Below are positions 1 through 7,981 of a stretch of DNA of 64,000 bases, one piece after another. Origin of the DNA: Methylomonas sp. (GTDB lineage Bacteria > Pseudomonadota > Gammaproteobacteria > Methylococcales > Methylomonadaceae); the NCBI GenBank assembly GCA_002929135.1, contig PESC01000054.1, positions 1 to 64,000 on the forward strand, in the 5' to 3' direction. A program made the translations under genes and the position numbers. Below the pieces are notes generated by a model. That model worked only from the letters and a program-made list of their open reading frames with translations, did not search any database and was not told the origin of the DNA. Position 1 is the stretch's first letter; the number at the start of each line of letters is the position of its first letter.

Positions 1-101
1 TCGTTTTCGATGTCGATCACGGTGCCCATCAACATGGCGCCAGGACGCATTTCGGTCTTGGCAAAACTCTCTTCCAACAACTGTGCAAAGCTTTCGCTCA
101 T
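1..101 (-). CDS. rpsA: 30S ribosomal protein S1, N-terminal fragment (cut by window edge)
   Basis: The first 33 codons of a minus-strand gene are visible, starting MSESFAQLLEESFAKTEM and followed by a GTVIDI stretch. This matches the start of ribosomal protein S1 and its first S1/OB fold, which binds mRNA during translation initiation. The gene lies directly downstream of cmk, the conserved cmk-rpsA order of gammaproteobacteria. The rest lies outside the window. Two hairpins with T-runs separate it from cmk, so it probably also has its own promoter. The identification rests on a short N-terminus plus conserved context. Confidence 0.9.
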   Translation of the reverse strand, partial: MSESFAQLLEESFAKTEMRPGAMLMGTVIDIEN

Positions 102-158
102 TTTTCTACTGTCCCAAACCTGCTTAACATTCGAACAGGTTTTCTTTTATCTAAAGTT

Positions 159-182
159 AAAAAAAGCCGCCCTTACGGCAGC
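159..182 (-). terminator. Rho-independent terminator between cmk and rpsA
   Basis: On the minus strand a 6-bp stem (GCTGCC with GGCGGC, one G-U pair) with a 5-base loop is followed by seven T. It would end part of the transcript from the serC-to-cmk genes before rpsA. A second small hairpin (AACCTG/CAGGTT, 117-141) lies between it and the rpsA start and may belong to the rpsA leader. Confidence 0.65.
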
Positions 183-186
183 CACC

Positions 187-205
187 AAAAAAAGTCCTAA
201 CGGAC
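187..205 (-). terminator. Short hairpin plus T-run overlapping the cmk stop
   Basis: A 4-bp stem (GTCC/GGAC, 194-205) that includes the cmk stop codon is followed on the minus strand by seven T (187-193). It sits in tandem with the stronger hairpin at 159-182. The stem is short, so it is weak alone. Confidence 0.4.
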
Positions 206-853
206 CAAAGCTGTTACCCGATCGATGACATCCTGAATCGTCATGTTCGACGAATCGATGTAAATAGCGCCGTCCGGCACGGTCAGTGGCGCGGTTGCTC
301 TTTCCCGATCACGACGATCACGCTCTTCGACCTCTTGGGTAATTTGCAAAAGGTTAGCATCGATCCCCTTTTCAATCAACTGCTTATAACGCCTTAACGC
401 CCGCGTTTCCGCGTTGGCGGTCAAATAGACTTTGTACTGAGCGTCGGGAAACACCACGCTGCCCATGTCGCGACCATCGGCCACCAATCCTGGCTGTTGC
501 CGGAATTTTTTTTGTTTTTGCAACAGCACGGCGCGAACATCGGGGTAGGCTGCCACGATAGACGCAGCCTTGCCCGTGGTTTCTGTGCCGAGCTGCAGAG
601 TTATATCCACGCCGTTCAGCCATACGCTCAGCTCGCTGTCGCAATCGAACGCCAAGCTCATGCCGTGAGCGACATCGGTGACGGCAGCGACGTCGTCCAA
701 TGCCACACCGGCCTGCAACACGGCAATCGCCAGGGCGCGATAAATCGAGCCACTGTCGAGGTAATGCCAGCCCAGCAAGCTGGCCACGGTGCGGCTGACC
801 GTACCTTTACCCGCACCGCTGGGGCCGTCTAGCGTCAATACCGGTGCATTCAT
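197..853 (-). CDS. cmk: Cytidylate kinase
   Basis: CMP/dCMP kinase (218 aa), transferring phosphate from ATP to CMP in cytosolic nucleotide salvage. The Walker A loop GPSGAGKG is near residue 10, then DSGSIYRALA, and a VADGRDMGSVVFPDA segment typical of cytidylate kinases around residue 125. An upstream in-frame start would add 27 residues lying inside aroA. The ATG at 853 begins MNAPVLTLDG, matches the family start and lies 2 nt after the aroA stop, so it is preferred. Part of the aroA-cmk-rpsA run. Confidence 0.95.
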   Translation of the reverse strand: MNAPVLTLDGPSGAGKGTVSRTVASLLGWHYLDSGSIYRALAIAVLQAGVALDDVAAVTDVAHGMSLAFDCDSELSVWLNGVDITLQLGTETTGKAASIVAAYPDVRAVLLQKQKKFRQQPGLVADGRDMGSVVFPDAQYKVYLTANAETRALRRYKQLIEKGIDANLLQITQEVEERDRRDRERATAPLTVPDGAIYIDSSNMTIQDVIDRVTALVR

Positions 854-855
854 GG

Positions 856-2175
856 TCACGCCATGGTCAGCGTCAAGCCGAGTTGTGTTGCCAGCATGGG
901 GAATTCCTTGAATGAGGTGTTGACGTTGGCGCAATCTCGGATCGTGATTGGCCCGCTGGCGCGCAGACCGGCTATCGAGAATGCCATGGCAATGCGATGG
1001 TCACCGTGTGAATCGACTTGGCCACCCGCTATCTGGCCACCATCGATCACCATGCCATCGGGCGTTGATTGTGCGGCTACACCCAGAACTTGCAGGCCGT
1101 CGGCCATGGCTTGAATGCGGTCGGATTCCTTGACCCGCAGCTCTTCGGCACCGGTCAGTACGGTTTGCCCCTGAGCACAGGCAGCGGCCACGAACAGCAC
1201 CGGGAATTCGTCGATGGCCAGCGGCACCAGCTGCTCGGGAATGGCTATACCCTTGAGTTGTGCCGAACGCACCCGCAAATCGGCAACCGGCTCGCCGCCG
1301 ACTTCGCGCGGATTCAATACGTCGATGTTGGCGCCCATCAAACGCAAAATATCGATGACGCCGGTGCGGGTCGGGTTGATGCCGACGTGTTTCAAGGTTA
1401 CGTCGGAACCCGGCGCAATGCTGGCGCCAACCAAAAAGAACGCCGCCGAGGAAATATCGCTAGGCACGTCGATATTGGTGGCGGTCAACTTGCCCTGGCT
1501 GCTGATTTTTGCGGTGGCGCCGTCGCGACTCACCGGATAACCGAAGCCCGCCAACATGCGCTCGGTATGGTCACGGGTCGGCGCTGGCTCGGTGACACGG
1601 GTTTCACCTTCCGCATACATGCCAGCCAGCAACAAACAGGATTTGACCTGGGCGCTGGCGATGGGCATGTCGTAATGCAGACCTTGCAATTTGCCCGCCT
1701 GGCCTTTGATATGCAATGGTGCAGTGCCGTTGGGCTGGGTTTCGATTTTCGCCCCCATTTGTGCCAGTGGCACGGTGACGCGCTTCATGGGGCGTGATTC
1801 CAGCGATTTGTCGCCGGTCAACACGGTATCGAAGGCCTGGCCAGCCAGCAAGCCGCTCAAAAGGCGCATCGAGGTGCCGGAGTTACCCAGATAAAGCGGC
1901 TTGTCCGGCGCTTTCAGGCCGTGCTTGCCGACGCCGTGTATCGTCACTTCGCCGTTGACCGGGCCTTCGATGTGCACACCCATCGCCCGAAAGGCTTCCA
2001 AAGTGGAAATGGCGTCCTCGGCATTTAAAAAGCCGGTGACGTGGGTCACGCCCTCGGCCAGCGAGCCAAGCATGATGGAGCGGTGCGACATGGATTTGTC
2101 GCCCGGTACGCGGATTTCGCCGTTCAGGCTGCCGCCGGGTTGAACTTGGAAGGTGATGTTGGTGGATGAGGACAT
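856..2175 (-). CDS. aroA: 3-phosphoshikimate 1-carboxyvinyltransferase (EPSP synthase)
   Basis: Sixth step of the shikimate pathway: joins phosphoenolpyruvate to shikimate-3-phosphate. At 439 aa it has normal length. Visible landmarks are VPGDKSMSHRS near residue 24, LGNSGTSMRLL near 97, ESRPMKRV near 126 and KESDRIQAMADGL near 349. The SRPMKRV form resembles the Bacillus-type (class II-like) enzymes rather than the E. coli type. The usual Gly is kept in the phosphoenolpyruvate loop, with no CP4-type Ala. It lies 5 nt below the tyrA stop, so it is co-transcribed with the aromatic genes. Confidence 0.96.
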   Translation of the reverse strand: MSSSTNITFQVQPGGSLNGEIRVPGDKSMSHRSIMLGSLAEGVTHVTGFLNAEDAISTLEAFRAMGVHIEGPVNGEVTIHGVGKHGLKAPDKPLYLGNSGTSMRLLSGLLAGQAFDTVLTGDKSLESRPMKRVTVPLAQMGAKIETQPNGTAPLHIKGQAGKLQGLHYDMPIASAQVKSCLLLAGMYAEGETRVTEPAPTRDHTERMLAGFGYPVSRDGATAKISSQGKLTATNIDVPSDISSAAFFLVGASIAPGSDVTLKHVGINPTRTGVIDILRLMGANIDVLNPREVGGEPVADLRVRSAQLKGIAIPEQLVPLAIDEFPVLFVAAACAQGQTVLTGAEELRVKESDRIQAMADGLQVLGVAAQSTPDGMVIDGGQIAGGQVDSHGDHRIAMAFSIAGLRASGPITIRDCANVNTSFKEFPMLATQLGLTLTMA

Positions 2176-2180
2176 AGTGA

Positions 2181-3062
2181 TTACGAGTGATCGTCAAAAG
2201 TATCGAGAAAACGTTGCCGGGCTTGCCGGGCGTAACTAAAGGTGTCGAACAGCGCCTGCGCGTCGCCGTTTTGCAACCTACGTTCGATTTGGCCAAGCTC
2301 GGCTTGAAACTGCTGTAGCAGCGGAATCAGTTCATCCTTGTTCGCCAGACAAATGTCGCGCCACATGGTTGGATCGCTGGAGGCGATGCGGCTGAAATCT
2401 TTGAAGCCACCGGCGGCGTATTTGAAAATCTCGTGCTGTTCATCCTTGCGCCCCAGCATCGCAACCAGCGCGAACGCCAGAATGTGTGGCAAATGGCTGG
2501 TGGCCGCCAGTACCGTGTCGTGGTGTTCGACACTCATCAATGCCACGCGGGAACCGATGCGCCGCCAGAATTCGCTGAGTTTTTCCACCGCCGCCGTGTC
2601 GGTATCGTCCAGCGGCGTGATGATCAGGCGACGGTCGTTGAACAGGTCGGCGGTCGAGGCTTCGACACCGCTGCGTTCGGCACCGGCAATCGGGTGCGCC
2701 GGTACGAAATTGCTTGGCACGTCGCCGAATACCGACCGCGCGGCCTCGACCACGCTGGCCTTGGTGCTACCGACGTCGCTGTAGATCGTCTGCGAATTCC
2801 AGAACGGTTGCATTGCCGAAAAAATCGCAGGCAGGGTGCCGACCGGTGTAGCAACGATCACACAATCGCTACCGTTCAAGGCGGCGCCGATGTCGGTATG
2901 AAAACCATCGATTACGCCCAATGCCAGCGCACGTTGCAGGTTGGGCAAATGCTTGTCGCCACCGTAAGCCACTACCTGTTTGCACAGGCCTTGCGCCTTG
3001 GCTGCCCGAGCGATGGAGCCGCCAATCAGGCCGACGCCGATGATGCAAAGTTGCTCGAACAT
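2181..3062 (-). CDS. tyrA: Prephenate dehydrogenase
   Basis: NAD-dependent oxidative decarboxylation of prephenate (or arogenate) in tyrosine synthesis, 293 aa. A Rossmann nucleotide loop GVGLIGGSIARAAK lies at the N-terminus and the conserved HPIAGAERSG segment near residue 120. There is no fused chorismate mutase and no obvious ACT domain, so it is a single-function TyrA. The ATG at 3062 (MFEQLCIIG) is preferred; a GTG at 3077 overlapping the end of hisC would add five residues. Between hisC and aroA in the same operon. Confidence 0.93.
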   Translation of the reverse strand: MFEQLCIIGVGLIGGSIARAAKAQGLCKQVVAYGGDKHLPNLQRALALGVIDGFHTDIGAALNGSDCVIVATPVGTLPAIFSAMQPFWNSQTIYSDVGSTKASVVEAARSVFGDVPSNFVPAHPIAGAERSGVEASTADLFNDRRLIITPLDDTDTAAVEKLSEFWRRIGSRVALMSVEHHDTVLAATSHLPHILAFALVAMLGRKDEQHEIFKYAAGGFKDFSRIASSDPTMWRDICLANKDELIPLLQQFQAELGQIERRLQNGDAQALFDTFSYARQARQRFLDTFDDHS

Positions 3063-3069
3063 CTTGGAC

Positions 3070-4173
3070 TCAAGCACCTTGCAAAACCTCGGTCAAAGCC
3101 TGGATGAACAGCGCGTTTTCGCGTTCGGTGCCTATGCTGACCCGCAAGTGTTTGGGCATCTCGTAATTAGCAACCGGCCGGACGATCACACCTTTTTTCA
3201 GCAAGGCCGCGTAAATCGGCAACGCCGCCTGCTCGAACTCGACGGCGACGAAATTACCGTGCGACGGTATCCAGCGCAGACCCAACGATTGAAATGCCGC
3301 CGTCAACTGCGCCATGCCCGCATGGTTGACGGCCAGCGTTTCGGCCAGATAATCGCTGTCGCCCAATGCCGCTTCCGCCGCAACCAGCGCCAGTGTGTTG
3401 CAGTTGAAAGGCTGACGTACCCGGTTCAGCAAATCGGCAAGTTCAGGCGATGAAACCCCAAAACCGATGCGCAAACCGGCGATGCCGTAAGCCTTGGAGA
3501 AGGTGCGGGCGACAATCAGATTGGGGTAGCACAGCGGCCACGACAGGGATTCACAGCGCAGCGCCGGGTCGACGAATTCGTAATAGGCTTCGTCGAGTAC
3601 ACAGACGACGTTTGTCGGCAGCGCGGCGACAAAGGCTTGCACGGCGTCACAATCCAGCAAGGTGCCGGTCGGATTGTTGGGGTTGGCGATGAACACCACG
3701 CGTGTTTTGTCGGTGATGCTGGCCAGCATGGCGTCGAGGTCGTGGCCATAGGCCCTGGCGGGCACGGTAACGGCTTGTGCGCCGACGGCTTGCGTCAGGA
3801 TCGGGTACAGCGCGAAGGCATGTTGGGAAAACACCACCTCGTGTTCCGGCGTGACGAAGGTTCTGGCCACCAGTTCCAGAATCTCGCTGGAACCGTTGCC
3901 CAGGGTGATCTGCTCGCTGGCAACGCCCCAGCGGGTCGACAACGCGGCTTTCAGGGCAAAACCACTGCCGTCGGGGTAGCGTGTCAGCTCGGGCAAGGCG
4001 GCTACTATCGCCGCTTTGACTTTGACACCCGTGCCCAGCGGGTTTTCATTCGATGCCAGTTTGACCACTTCGGCCAAATTCAATTCGCGCTGCAATTCTT
4101 CGGCGGGTTTGCCGGGCACGTAAGGCACCAGTTGCTGCACGCCGACAGTGGCCAGGGTTGAAAATCGATTCAT
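3070..4173 (-). CDS. hisC: Histidinol-phosphate / aromatic aminotransferase
   Basis: Class I/II PLP aminotransferase of 367 aa. Landmarks are LASNENPLG near residue 40, NPNNPTGTL near 165, and the PLP lysine in ARTFSKAYG near 228. HisC converts imidazole-acetol phosphate to histidinol phosphate. Its place between pheA and tyrA suggests it also transaminates phenylpyruvate or hydroxyphenylpyruvate, as known for HisC copies in this cluster. A second hisC elsewhere in the genome is possible. It follows pheA by 6 nt. Confidence 0.92.
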   Translation of the reverse strand: MNRFSTLATVGVQQLVPYVPGKPAEELQRELNLAEVVKLASNENPLGTGVKVKAAIVAALPELTRYPDGSGFALKAALSTRWGVASEQITLGNGSSEILELVARTFVTPEHEVVFSQHAFALYPILTQAVGAQAVTVPARAYGHDLDAMLASITDKTRVVFIANPNNPTGTLLDCDAVQAFVAALPTNVVCVLDEAYYEFVDPALRCESLSWPLCYPNLIVARTFSKAYGIAGLRIGFGVSSPELADLLNRVRQPFNCNTLALVAAEAALGDSDYLAETLAVNHAGMAQLTAAFQSLGLRWIPSHGNFVAVEFEQAALPIYAALLKKGVIVRPVANYEMPKHLRVSIGTERENALFIQALTEVLQGA

Positions 4174-4179
4174 GGATTT

Positions 4180-5265
4180 TTAGATGACGGCTTTAGGATA
4201 GGAACCCAGTATTCTCAGTCTTTTGACGTTGTCTTGCAGCGCCCGCAATGCGCTGGCGACATTGATGTCGTCGCAATGGCCTTCGATGTCGATGAAAAAC
4301 ACGTATTCCCACAAGCCTTGGCGGGAGGGTCTGGATTCGATATGCGCCATGCTGATGCCATGCTCGGCAAATGGCCCGAGAATTTTGTGCAGCGCCCCGG
4401 CCTGATTGCCGGTGGAAACCAGAATAGAGGTTTTGTCGAACCCGGTCGCGGCCGGTTTTTGCTCGCCGATGACGATGAAGCGCGTCGTGTTGTCGGCTTC
4501 GTCCTCGATGTGTTTTTCAACGATGTTCAACTCGTAGCGTTCGGCGGCCATCGAGCTGGCAATAGCGGCCCGGCCCGTGCCTTGCGACGCCAGCCGGGCT
4601 GCTTCGGCGTTGCTGCTGACCGCCGTACACGGAATGCCAGGAAGATGACGATCCAGCCAGTGCCGACACTGTGCCAGCGATTGCTGATGCGAGAAAACCT
4701 CGGCGATTTCGCCTAGCGTCTCCATTTTGCCGAGCAGATTCTGGTGTATCCGTATCTCGACCTCGCCGCAGATATGCAGGGGTGAGGTCATGAAACGGTC
4801 GAGGGTGTGGGCAACCACGCCTTCGGTGGAATTCTCGACCGGCACCACGCCAAACTGGCAGTTGCCGGTTTCAACGGCTTTGAAAATTTCCGGAATGGTG
4901 GGCACCGGGACGTTGTGGACAGCATGACCGAAATGTTTGATGGCAGCCTGCTGGGTAAACGTGCCTTCCGGCCCGAGAAAGGCGATTTCCAGCGGTTTTT
5001 CCAGCGCCAGACAGGCGGACATGACTTCACGAAACAAACGCACCACCGCCTCATCACCCAGTGGCCCCGGATTCAGATCTTTGATGCGTCGCAAAACCTG
5101 GGCTTCGCGATCGGGGCGATAGAAGCTGCCGGTTTCGCCCTCGGCCTGCTTGGTGCGGGCCACCTCCAGCGCACAATGGGCACGCTGGTTGATCAACTGC
5201 AAAATCTGCTGGTCGAGCGCATCGATTTTTTGCCGTAATTCGGACAGCGGAATGATGTCGGCCAT
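4180..5265 (-). CDS. pheA: Bifunctional chorismate mutase / prephenate dehydratase
   Basis: P-protein for phenylalanine synthesis, 361 aa. Residues 1-90 are an AroQ-type chorismate mutase (LRQKIDALDQQILQLINQR). Residues about 95-270 form the prephenate dehydratase (FLGPEGTFTQQAA; TTRFIVIG near 260). Residues about 280-361 are an ACT domain with the ESRPS motif that binds phenylalanine for feedback inhibition. It overlaps neither neighbour and lies 5 nt after serC, so it is in the same transcript. Confidence 0.96.
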   Translation of the reverse strand: MADIIPLSELRQKIDALDQQILQLINQRAHCALEVARTKQAEGETGSFYRPDREAQVLRRIKDLNPGPLGDEAVVRLFREVMSACLALEKPLEIAFLGPEGTFTQQAAIKHFGHAVHNVPVPTIPEIFKAVETGNCQFGVVPVENSTEGVVAHTLDRFMTSPLHICGEVEIRIHQNLLGKMETLGEIAEVFSHQQSLAQCRHWLDRHLPGIPCTAVSSNAEAARLASQGTGRAAIASSMAAERYELNIVEKHIEDEADNTTRFIVIGEQKPAATGFDKTSILVSTGNQAGALHKILGPFAEHGISMAHIESRPSRQGLWEYVFFIDIEGHCDDINVASALRALQDNVKRLRILGSYPKAVI

Positions 5266-5270
5266 ACGCT

Positions 5271-6350
5271 TTAATGCGTGCGTTCGAACTCAGCCATGAA
5301 GTCAATCAAGGCGTCGACGCCTTGCTCCGGCATGGCGTTGTAAATGCTGGCACGCATACCACCTACCGAGCGATGGCCTGCCAGTGTGCTCAAGCCCTGT
5401 TGCTCGGCTTGCGCCAGAAAGGCTTTGTCCAATGCGGCATCGGCCAGCACGAACGGCACGTTCATGCGCGACCGGCAGGATGTCTCGACCGGGTTGCTGT
5501 ACAGCGATGATGCGTCGATGGCTGCGTAGAGTTTGCTGGACTTAGCAATGTTGCGTTGTTCGATGGCCGCCACCCCGCCCTGATGCTTCAGCCATTGCAA
5601 CACCAGACCCAACAGATACCAGTTGTAGGTTGCCGGGGTGTTGAGCATGGAATCGCTCTTGGCTTGCGCGGCGTAATCGAATACCGATGGCACGGTTTTG
5701 GGTGCCAAACCGATCAAATCCTCGCGCACGATGACGACGGTCACGCCCGAAGGCCCCATGTTTTTCTGGGTGCCCGCATAAATGATGCCAAAGCGGCTGA
5801 CATCGACAGGGCGCGACAATATGTTGGATGACATATCGCAAACCAGAGGCAAATCCGCCGATGGCGGAATACCCTGGAATTCGACGCCGTGTATGGTTTC
5901 GTTGGAGGTGTAATGCAGATAGGCGGCATCGCTGTCGATGTCCCGCTCGGCAAAGGCCGGAATGGTGGTGAATTTCGTTGCCTCGGATGACGCTGCGAGT
6001 TTGACTTCGCAGTATTTACCGGCTTCCTTGATGGCACTGGTCGACCAAGCACCGGTGTTGACGTAGCAGGCTTTGGTTTTGCCATTCAGGATGTTCTGCG
6101 GAATCATCGCAAACTGCGCCGTGGCGCCGCCTTGCAGGAACAACACCTGGTAATTGCCGGGAATAGCCATGAGTTCGATCAGATCGCTTTTCATCTGTTC
6201 GGCAATTGCCAGAAAATGCTTGCCGCGATGGCTCATTTCCATCACCGACATGCCGCTACCCTGCCAATCCAGCATCTCTTGCTGCGCCTGGATCAGAACA
6301 GATGTCGGCAGCATGGAAGGCCCGGCGCTGAAGTTGTAAATTCGGCTCAT
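5271..6350 (-). CDS. serC: Phosphoserine aminotransferase
   Basis: PLP enzyme converting 3-phosphohydroxypyruvate to phosphoserine (serine synthesis), also used in pyridoxal phosphate synthesis; 359 aa. The start MSRIYNFSAGPSMLP is diagnostic. The PLP lysine is in AGTQKNMGPSG near residue 198, with HRSVGGMRASIYNA at the C-terminus. It is the first gene of the minus-strand cluster, with a long upstream leader (see the 6351-6616 entry). The serC-pheA-hisC-tyrA-aroA-cmk-rpsA order is known from other gammaproteobacteria such as Pseudomonas. Confidence 0.96.
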   Translation of the reverse strand: MSRIYNFSAGPSMLPTSVLIQAQQEMLDWQGSGMSVMEMSHRGKHFLAIAEQMKSDLIELMAIPGNYQVLFLQGGATAQFAMIPQNILNGKTKACYVNTGAWSTSAIKEAGKYCEVKLAASSEATKFTTIPAFAERDIDSDAAYLHYTSNETIHGVEFQGIPPSADLPLVCDMSSNILSRPVDVSRFGIIYAGTQKNMGPSGVTVVIVREDLIGLAPKTVPSVFDYAAQAKSDSMLNTPATYNWYLLGLVLQWLKHQGGVAAIEQRNIAKSSKLYAAIDASSLYSNPVETSCRSRMNVPFVLADAALDKAFLAQAEQQGLSTLAGHRSVGGMRASIYNAMPEQGVDALIDFMAEFERTH

Positions 6351-6616
6351 ATAAAATTCCGTGTTTCTAGCCTAAAAGAAAATTGATTGTTGCAGATGAA
6401 TTGAAATGCACCGGCCTTGAAGCAGAGGGCATAGACCAAGTTACAGAGGGGAGAGTGCAAGGCTTCAAGCGGGATTGGGATGAGCTGTGCGGTAACTCAT
6501 TGAACGACAACTTGAAAGACAACAGGGTAACGAGCGAAGCATTTACAAACCTTACTCTGTGCTACATTTCCGAGATTTTTAGCCCTGCCCGCCCCTTATG
6601 TTTTCCGGGCAGTATA
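6351..6616 (-). promoter_or_regulatory. Putative serC operon promoter and long leader
   Basis: Reading the minus strand toward serC, an extended -10 (TTGC before TATACT, TATACT at 6611-6616) lies about 260 nt upstream of the serC ATG with no clear -35. The leader carries an 8-bp inverted repeat (CTTGAAGC/GCTTCAAG) and a separate TGCAC/GTGCA pair that could form a competing fold. A 25-codon open frame (6465-6542) is rich in Ser and Cys and lies behind a TAAGG box. No strong T-run follows the hairpins. Function is not shown. Confidence 0.35.
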
Positions 6617-6719
6617 GCAAGGAAATTCGCGTAGTCGGCATCCCAATGCTGCGAACTACTGCGTTTGCGTCCTCGCCAAAACCTCGCTATTTCGCTGTTT
6701 GGAATGCGGTTATAAATAA

Positions 6720-6783
6720 CCTTCCTGTTCCGCCAGATAAGGATTTTCCCGTTCGTTCTAAGTACAAGCGAAGCACGAACGGT
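6720..6783. repeat. Imperfect stem-loop in the serC-ppa spacer
   Basis: The 6617-6877 part of the spacer has no convincing gene. It holds an imperfect hairpin: CCGTTCGT (6749-6756) pairs with ACGAACGG (6775-6782), and outer TTCCGCCA/TGGCGGGAA-like arms extend it. Both strands have open frames without homologous features. It looks like a non-coding repeat-type element, though a second copy is not visible here. Confidence 0.4.
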
Positions 6784-6877
6784 TTGGCGGGAAACCCGTC
6801 CGACCACAGACTGGCCATTCCGTCTGGTTTTGGCAGCCATGGCCGACACCAAATGCCTTTCACTACCGAGATCACAC

Positions 6878-7501
6878 ATGAATATACTGAGCAAAGCCCA
6901 TCCCTGGCACGGCATATCGCCGGGCAATAACACGCCCGAAGTCGTGACAGCCTTCATCGAAATCGTGCCGTCGGATACCGTCAAATACGAAATCGACAAG
7001 GAAAGTGGCTACCTCAAGATCGACAGGCCGCAAAAATTCTCCAGCATGATTCCCACCCTGTACGGCTTCATTCCGCGCACCTACTGCGCGGAAACCGTGG
7101 CGGAGTATGCCGCCGAACGTTCCGGCAAGCCGGTGCACAAGGGTGATGGCGACCCGCTCGACATCTGCGTACTGAGCGAGCGCAGCGTCACCCATGGCGA
7201 CATTCTGGTGCAGGCGATTCCGGTGGGTGGCTTTCGTATGCTGGACGGCGGCGAAGCGGATGACAAGATCATCGCGGTCATGAAGGGTGACGAATTTTAT
7301 CGGCAGTGGCGCGACGTATCCGATTGCCCGGCATCGTACATCAACCGCCTGAAGCACTATTTCCTGACTTACAAACATTTGCCCAGCGAACAGGGCAACT
7401 GCGAAATCACCCATGTGTACGGACGCGACGAAGCATTTGAAGTCATCCGCCGTGCCATGGCCGATTATCAGTACCACTTCAACACGGACGATGTCGGCTG
7501 A
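6878..7501 (+). CDS. ppa: Inorganic pyrophosphatase (long soluble type)
   Basis: Family I soluble pyrophosphatase that hydrolyses PPi to phosphate and pulls biosynthetic reactions forward. The metal-binding signature DGDPLDICV is near residue 87, followed by GGFRMLDGGEADDKIIAV. At 207 aa it is longer than the E. coli enzyme of about 176 aa and belongs to the longer bacterial subgroup. An upstream start would add 16 residues; the ATG at 6878 has a nearby GAG box and begins MNILSKAHPWHGISPG. The EVE gene follows after 6 nt, so the two are probably co-transcribed. Confidence 0.92.
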   Translation: MNILSKAHPWHGISPGNNTPEVVTAFIEIVPSDTVKYEIDKESGYLKIDRPQKFSSMIPTLYGFIPRTYCAETVAEYAAERSGKPVHKGDGDPLDICVLSERSVTHGDILVQAIPVGGFRMLDGGEADDKIIAVMKGDEFYRQWRDVSDCPASYINRLKHYFLTYKHLPSEQGNCEITHVYGRDEAFEVIRRAMADYQYHFNTDDVG

Positions 7502-7507
7502 ACCACC

Positions 7508-7966
7508 ATGAATTACTGGCTGATGAAATCCGAACCCGATGCGTTCAGCATCGATGATCTGGCACAACGCCCCGACCAGACCGAACACTGGGATGGTGTG
7601 CGCAACTACCAGGCGCGCAACATGATGCGCGACGCCATGACACCCGGCGATCAGGTATTTTTCTACCACTCCAATTGTGCCGTGCCCGGCATCGTCGGCA
7701 TAGCCGAAGTGGCCAGAGAAGCCTACCCCGATTTCACGGCGTTCGATCCCGACAGCCAATACTTCGATGCCAAAAGCAACGTTGCCCAACCCACCTGGTT
7801 CATGGTCGATGTCCGATTTGTCCGCAAACTAACGCGCACCTTGACCTTGCAGGAGCTGAAAGCCAAGCCGGAACTGGCCGATCTGGCGCTGGTGCGCCGG
7901 GGCAACCGCTTATCCATCATGCCGGTCAGTGCCGGGCAGTGGGCGTTTGTTTTGAGCCTGGAATGA
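7508..7966 (+). CDS. EVE domain protein (THYN1-like)
   Basis: A 152-residue single-domain protein beginning MNYWLMKSEPDAFSIDDL, with WDGVRNYQARN near residue 30 and GDQVFFYHSN near 48. These are hallmarks of the EVE domain, a PUA-like fold that in related proteins binds modified bases in DNA or RNA. The exact ligand of this bacterial group is not established. Located 6 nt after ppa on the same strand and converging with ilvA. The family assignment is firm; the role is unknown. Confidence 0.9.
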   Translation: MNYWLMKSEPDAFSIDDLAQRPDQTEHWDGVRNYQARNMMRDAMTPGDQVFFYHSNCAVPGIVGIAEVAREAYPDFTAFDPDSQYFDAKSNVAQPTWFMVDVRFVRKLTRTLTLQELKAKPELADLALVRRGNRLSIMPVSAGQWAFVLSLE

Positions 7967-7981
7967 TTTGAAGCAAGCCGT

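Noticed and set aside
6562-6999. 145-residue minus-strand frame across the serC-ppa spacer and ppa start
   Set aside because: The sequence looks like the spurious peptides annotated on intergenic repeats in related genomes, and it overlaps the ppa start without a ribosome-binding site.
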